Source: CAYPTB01 sp964413535
GTDB lineage: Bacteria > Planctomycetota > UBA1135 > GCA-002686595
Assembly: GCA_964413535.1 (NCBI GenBank)
Contig: CAYPTB010000064.1
Location: 1-44,734 of the forward strand
DNA length: 44,734 bases
Direction of reading: 5' to 3'
Position numbers and translations under genes: made by a program. The notes under the pieces are model-generated. The model ran no database searches, was not told the origin of the DNA, and saw only the letters and a list, made by a program, of their open reading frames with translations. Shown one piece after another: positions 41,227-44,734 of this stretch (positions are counted from its first letter, which is position 1; each line of letters opens with the position of its first letter).

Positions 41227-42597
41227 ATGAGCTGGACCGTTCCCGTCGCTCTGTTCGGCTTCGTCCCGTTCGTTCTGATCGCCTTCGCGGCGTTCGATCC
41301 CCGGCGCGCGGTGCTCCTCACGTACCTGACGGGTTGGATGTTCCTGCCCGTCGCCGGCTACGAGCTCTTCGGGTTCGACTACACGAAGAGCACGGCCGTG
41401 CCGGTCGTCGTCTTCCTGGCCATCGCGCTGTTCGACGGCAGGCGTTTGACGAGCTTCGCGCCGCGCCTCCTCGATTTGCCCATGGCCGCGTTCTGTCTCG
41501 CGCCGATGGCGTCGTCCCTGAGCAACGAGCTCGGCGTGTACGACGCCCTTTCGGCGGCCGCGTACCAGACGATCACGTGGGGTCTGCCCTATCTGACGGG
41601 TCGCCTGTACTTCTCGTCGGCGGAGGGCATGCGGCGACTGGCCGCCGCGTTGCTCGCGGGGGGGCTCTTGTACGCGCCCCTGTGCTTGTGGGAGATCCGG
41701 ATGAGCCCGCAACTGCACGCCACGCTGTACGGGTTCCATCAACACGATTGGCTGCAGACGTTGCGCTCGGGAGGCTATCGACCGATGGTCTTCATGCACC
41801 ACGGATTGATGGTGGGGATGTGGATGACCTCGGCCTCGATCGTGGGACTGGCCCTGTGGGCGAGCGGGTCGATGCGGCGGCTGTGGGGAATTCCCCTGTC
41901 GATCGCCGTGCCCGTGTTGATCGGCACGACCGTGCTGTGCAAGTCGTTCGGAGCTCTCGTCCTGCTCGTCGGAGGCGCCGTCGTCCTGTTCGCGATGCGA
42001 TTCCTGCGGACTTCGTTGCCGATGACGCTGCTCTTGTTCGTCGCGCCCACCTACGTCGTGTCCCGCGCATGGGGAGAATGGGCCGGGACGGAGATGGTCG
42101 AGGTGGTGAGCGAGGTCAGCAGCGAGCGCGCGTCGTCGCTCGCCTTCCGCTTGGAGGCAGAGGAACGGCTGCGCTCGAAGGCGGCGGAGCAACCCGTCTT
42201 CGGCTGGGGAGGGTGGGGGCGCAGTTTCGTGCGCCGTTACGACGATCCCTCGAGCACCGAGCCCGTGACGGTGGACAGTCTCTGGATCATCGTGTTCGGC
42301 AAGTACGGGAGCGTCGGGTTGGCCGGCCTCTTGCTCGGATTCCTCGTCCCGGTCCTCGTCCTGTGGCGGCGGAGTCCGCCGCGTCAGTGGGCGCGCTCCT
42401 GGGCGGCGTTTCCCTGGGCCCTGGCCACCGTCTTCACTTTGTACGGGATCGACAACCTCGTGAACGCGATGGTGAACCCCGTCTACATGCTGATCGGAGG
42501 CGGGCTGTGCGGTGTCGCGCCCGTCTCGGTTCCCAGTCTCCTGCGTGCACGCTTCGCGGGAGCGACGAGGGCCTCGGCCGCGGCGCGTCTCCCATGA
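41227..42597 (+). CDS. O-antigen polymerase/ligase-like membrane protein
   Basis: A 456-residue protein with about 10-12 hydrophobic helices, starting MSWTVPVALFGFVPFVLIAF. Between two late helices is a larger extracytoplasmic loop (about 285-345) with RLEAEERLRSKAAEQPVFGWGG; this arrangement of an R-x-E-rich segment followed by P-x-x-G-W-G resembles the Wzy_C / O-antigen ligase fold, in which the flipped glycan is polymerised or moved to an acceptor. Polymerase and ligase cannot be separated by sequence. As it is the only such protein in the locus, polymerase (Wzy) is the more economical guess. Its stop overlaps the start of the next GT2 gene (ATGA), and it lies 91 bp after the PKS, presumably in the same transcript. 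Confidence 0.82.
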   Translation: MSWTVPVALFGFVPFVLIAFAAFDPRRAVLLTYLTGWMFLPVAGYELFGFDYTKSTAVPVVVFLAIALFDGRRLTSFAPRLLDLPMAAFCLAPMASSLSNELGVYDALSAAAYQTITWGLPYLTGRLYFSSAEGMRRLAAALLAGGLLYAPLCLWEIRMSPQLHATLYGFHQHDWLQTLRSGGYRPMVFMHHGLMVGMWMTSASIVGLALWASGSMRRLWGIPLSIAVPVLIGTTVLCKSFGALVLLVGGAVVLFAMRFLRTSLPMTLLLFVAPTYVVSRAWGEWAGTEMVEVVSEVSSERASSLAFRLEAEERLRSKAAEQPVFGWGGWGRSFVRRYDDPSSTEPVTVDSLWIIVFGKYGSVGLAGLLLGFLVPVLVLWRRSPPRQWARSWAAFPWALATVFTLYGIDNLVNAMVNPVYMLIGGGLCGVAPVSVPSLLRARFAGATRASAAARLP

Positions 42598-43700
42598 GCG
42601 CCACGGAAGCATCCGGCGCACGACTCCTCGTCGCCATCGTCAACTATCGCACTCCCGAACTGACGGTCGCGTGCCTTCGTTCGCTCGAGCTCGAGGTGCG
42701 GGACCTCGGGACCGTCAGGGTGGTCGTGACGGACAACGCCTCCGGCGACGATTCCCTGGAGCGCATCGGCGGCGCCATCGCCGAGCACGGTTGGGGCGAT
42801 TGGGCCACGCTCGTGCCGCTCGACCACAACGGTGGGTATTCCTACGGGAACAATGCAGCCATCCTCCCCGCCCTCGAATCGGCCGATTCCGCACCTCCCG
42901 ACTACGTCCTGCTCCTGAACTCCGACACGGTGGTGCACGCCGGGGCGCTGGGTGCGCTGGTCCGATTCATGGACTCCCACCCCGACGTGGGAATCGCGGG
43001 CAGCCGATTGGAGGATGCCGACGGCTCCCATCAGCACTCCACCTACCGCTTCCACTCCGTGTCGAGCGAGCTGGAGTCGGGCCTCAAGCTCGGCTTGGTG
43101 ACGCGCCTGTTGCGCAACCGCGTCGTCGTCCTACCGCTCGCCGACACGCCTCGACCCATCGATTGGGTGGCCGGCGCCAGCATGATCATCCGCCGCGACG
43201 TGTTCGAGGACATCGGCCTGCTCGATCCGGGCTACTTCCTCTACTACGAAGAGGTCGACTTCTGCCTGAACGCGCGGCGCGCCGGTTGGAGCTGCTGGTA
43301 CGTTCCCGACAGCCGCGTCGTGCACTTCGTGGGTCGCAGCACCGGCATGGATGCGCGCCAACCGGCGCGCCGTCGACCGCGCTACTGGTTCGAGTCGCGG
43401 AGCCGGTACTTCGTCAAGAATCACGGCCGGCTGTATGCCGCGTGCGCCGACGCCGCCTGGATCGTCGGGTTCGCGCTGTGGCGCATCCGCCGCATCGTCC
43501 AGGGGAAGCCCGACAAGGACCCGCCCCACATGCTGTGGGACTTCGTGTGCACGAGCTTGCGCTCCATACGAACGACGGCGCGGCCGCAGTCGAGCGCGCC
43601 GTGTGCCAAGCGCCACGGCGAATTGCCCGACCGCACGCCGCCCTCCGAGCCGAACGCCCGGAGGGCCCTTTCTCAGGGCTTGAAGCCTTCGCGCAGGTAG
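42594..43700 (+). CDS. Glycosyltransferase family 2 (rhamnosyltransferase-like)
   Basis: A 368-residue inverting GT-A enzyme: LLVAIVNYRTPELTVACL, VVVTDNASGDDSLER, NGGYSYGNNAAIL, the D-x-D motif in LLLNSDTVV, DWVAGASMIIRRDVFEDIG and the acidic acceptor motif YYEEVDFCLNARRAG. It has the WbbL/RfbN-type layout, like the enzyme at 20148-21074, but is longer. The last ~50 residues are low-complexity and basic (RTTARPQSSAP, NARRALSQGLKPSRR) and run 28 bp into the convergent beta-helix gene. The true start is the ATG overlapping the polymerase stop; the frame is open far upstream as a shadow. Confidence 0.92.
   Translation: MSATEASGARLLVAIVNYRTPELTVACLRSLELEVRDLGTVRVVVTDNASGDDSLERIGGAIAEHGWGDWATLVPLDHNGGYSYGNNAAILPALESADSAPPDYVLLLNSDTVVHAGALGALVRFMDSHPDVGIAGSRLEDADGSHQHSTYRFHSVSSELESGLKLGLVTRLLRNRVVVLPLADTPRPIDWVAGASMIIRRDVFEDIGLLDPGYFLYYEEVDFCLNARRAGWSCWYVPDSRVVHFVGRSTGMDARQPARRRPRYWFESRSRYFVKNHGRLYAACADAAWIVGFALWRIRRIVQGKPDKDPPHMLWDFVCTSLRSIRTTARPQSSAPCAKRHGELPDRTPPSEPNARRALSQGLKPSRR
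43640..43666. terminator. Possible bidirectional terminator hairpin
   Basis: GCCCTCCG and CGGAGGGC form a perfect 8-bp stem around an 11-nt loop, followed by CCCTTTCT. It lies within the 3' end of the GT2 coding sequence, seven bases before the stop of the convergent beta-helix gene. The short T-run makes it a weak intrinsic terminator for the plus strand. Confidence 0.4.
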
Positions 43701-44734
43701 CGGTTGACCTTGACCGCGCCGTACTCCGACCTCCAGTTCGTCGAGGACTGCTTGCGCGCTTCCGCCAGGAACCCGTCGAGGTTCGAGCTCCCGCCCAGTT
43801 GGGCGTGATAGCTATCCACCGACCGCTGGGGCTCGCTGTAGGCGACGTACTGCACCATCGAGGTCGTGTCGCCGACCGAGGCCCACCACGAGTCGATCGT
43901 CTGCTTGGCTCCTCCGAAGAACATCCAGGCCGAGTAAGGCAGGAGCACCGAGAAGAAGCGGTTCGACGACGAGTCGAAGCTCCCCGTGCCGTTCCCGTAG
44001 TCGCTCAAGAGGACGTCGGTCGTGCTCAGGTTCTGCACGTCGTTGCGCATCAGGACGATGTTCGAGAGCTTTGACGACTCGCCGTGGACGTCGATGCTGC
44101 CTCCCCAGTCGTAGAAGACGTTGGCATCGATCTCGAGGTCGTGCACCCCGATGCCCGCTCCGCCGTTGACCCCCGGATCGGCCTCGATCGAGAAGAGCGA
44201 CGGTTGGCTTCCCTGGGTGTTGTTGGCGATGAGGTTGTGGGCGACGCGGCCCGAGGCGATGTTCGCGAAGGACATCCCCCACCCGCGCGGGTTCTGGGAG
44301 TCGATGTCCTTGCCGTCGACGATGACGTTGGCGCGCACGTCGGCCGTGACGCCGCCCGGGTTGGGAGCGTTCCCGCCGCCCATGAGCAACGCGATGCTGT
44401 TGCGGACGAAGAGGTTGTTCAGGACCAAGCCGCCGCAGCGCAGTTGCATGCCGTGCGAGGCGCCGTTCGCGATGATGTTGCGGCGCACGACGACGTCCGA
44501 GTTGTCGTTGTCGATGTAGATGTTGTGGCTGAAGATGTCGGCGCCGGCGCCGGGGACGGTCTCGCTCCAGCCGTTGTGATCGAAGAGGCAGTCCTCGACG
44601 AGCAGGCCGTCGACGCCGGAGGCGTAGAGGCCCTGGGGATGGGGACCCTGTCCGTGGACGGTGTGGGCGTCGACGATCGTGGAGCGGCGGACGGCGAAGG
44701 CGTGGTGCCGCACGGGTCCGGCGGAGGAGTAGGC
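43673..44734 (-). CDS. Parallel beta-helix repeat protein (cut by right edge)
   Basis: At least 354 residues; the frame is still open at the right edge, so the start lies outside the window. Short Asn/Val/Ile-rich rungs recur: GLLVEDCLFDHNG, HNIYIDNDNSDVVVRRNIIAN, GLVLNNLFVRNSIALL, VRANVIVDG, GRVAHNLIANNTQG, DLEIDANVFYDWGG and NIVLMRNDVQNLS. These are typical of right-handed parallel beta-helix proteins (pectate-lyase/epimerase-like). The C-terminal ~90 residues after the helix are not repetitive (WWASVGDTTSMVQYV). It probably lies outside the cytoplasm and acts on, or binds, the polysaccharide; lyase, epimerase or passive binding cannot be told apart because no catalytic set is recognisable. 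Confidence 0.8.
   Translation of the reverse strand, partial: AYSSAGPVRHHAFAVRRSTIVDAHTVHGQGPHPQGLYASGVDGLLVEDCLFDHNGWSETVPGAGADIFSHNIYIDNDNSDVVVRRNIIANGASHGMQLRCGGLVLNNLFVRNSIALLMGGGNAPNPGGVTADVRANVIVDGKDIDSQNPRGWGMSFANIASGRVAHNLIANNTQGSQPSLFSIEADPGVNGGAGIGVHDLEIDANVFYDWGGSIDVHGESSKLSNIVLMRNDVQNLSTTDVLLSDYGNGTGSFDSSSNRFFSVLLPYSAWMFFGGAKQTIDSWWASVGDTTSMVQYVAYSEPQRSVDSYHAQLGGSSNLDGFLAEARKQSSTNWRSEYGAVKVNRYLREGFKP

Noticed and set aside
1..44734. CRISPR array, tRNA, rRNA, integrase or attachment sites
   Set aside because: No regularly spaced repeats of 20-40 bp, no cloverleaf-like or rRNA sequence and no integrase gene were noticed; the only mobile-element trace is the transposase tail at the left edge.

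Overview
The window is uniformly GC-rich and gene-dense. It encodes a Gram-negative cell-envelope lifestyle: a Wza-like outer-membrane export lipoprotein, a Wzz-like chain-length protein, a flippase and many glycosyltransferases, together with giant NRPS/PKS genes. A MamK-type actin, NarL-type phosphorelay kinases and sugar transferases with a GGDEF-like front end would fit a high-GC planctomycete or a myxobacterium-like lineage. This placement is inference from gene content; no rRNA or tRNA gene is present to settle it.

Layout. (1) 1-430: tail of a transposase-like gene cut by the left edge. (2) 500-5753: a signalling block, with two related HisKA_3-type kinases flanking a LuxR-type response regulator (all minus strand) and a separate plus-strand kinase. 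(3) 5793-11190: a minus-strand operon of five genes (AMP-forming ligase, PLP aminotransferase, asparagine-synthetase-like enzyme, acyl carrier protein, GNAT). Every junction overlaps, so it looks like one translationally coupled small-molecule or acylation pathway built on a carrier protein. (4) 11520-13810: two overlapping glycosyltransferases. (5) 13848-16427: a truncated sugar-transferase paralogue, a small acidic protein and the full initiating sugar transferase. (6) 16646-22552: minus-strand glycosyltransferase, polysaccharide deacetylase, two GT2 enzymes and a Wzx-type flippase. (7) 22820-27629: plus-strand Wza-like export protein, Wzz-like protein, a BY-kinase-like protein with a broken Walker A, and a MamK-like actin. 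(8) 27648-29368: minus-strand WecG/TagA-type GT26 and a GT2. (9) 29786-43700: plus-strand NRPS, type I PKS, O-antigen-polymerase/ligase-like membrane protein and GT2. (10) 43673 to the right edge: a parallel beta-helix protein, incomplete.

Working model. Regions 4-10 form one large Wzx/Wzy-type exopolysaccharide locus. The initiating transferase primes undecaprenyl phosphate, the glycosyltransferases build the repeat, the flippase and polymerase export and polymerise it, and the Wzz/Wza-like pair carries it out. Deacetylase and beta-helix proteins probably tailor it. Two features are unusual for such a locus. The first is a MamK-type filament next to a degenerate BY-kinase. The second is a two-gene hybrid NRPS-PKS whose first module has an N-terminal formyltransferase and a luciferase-like monooxygenase inserted inside a predicted glycine-activating adenylation domain. 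Together with the carrier-protein operon (region 3), these are the best candidates for undescribed biology here.
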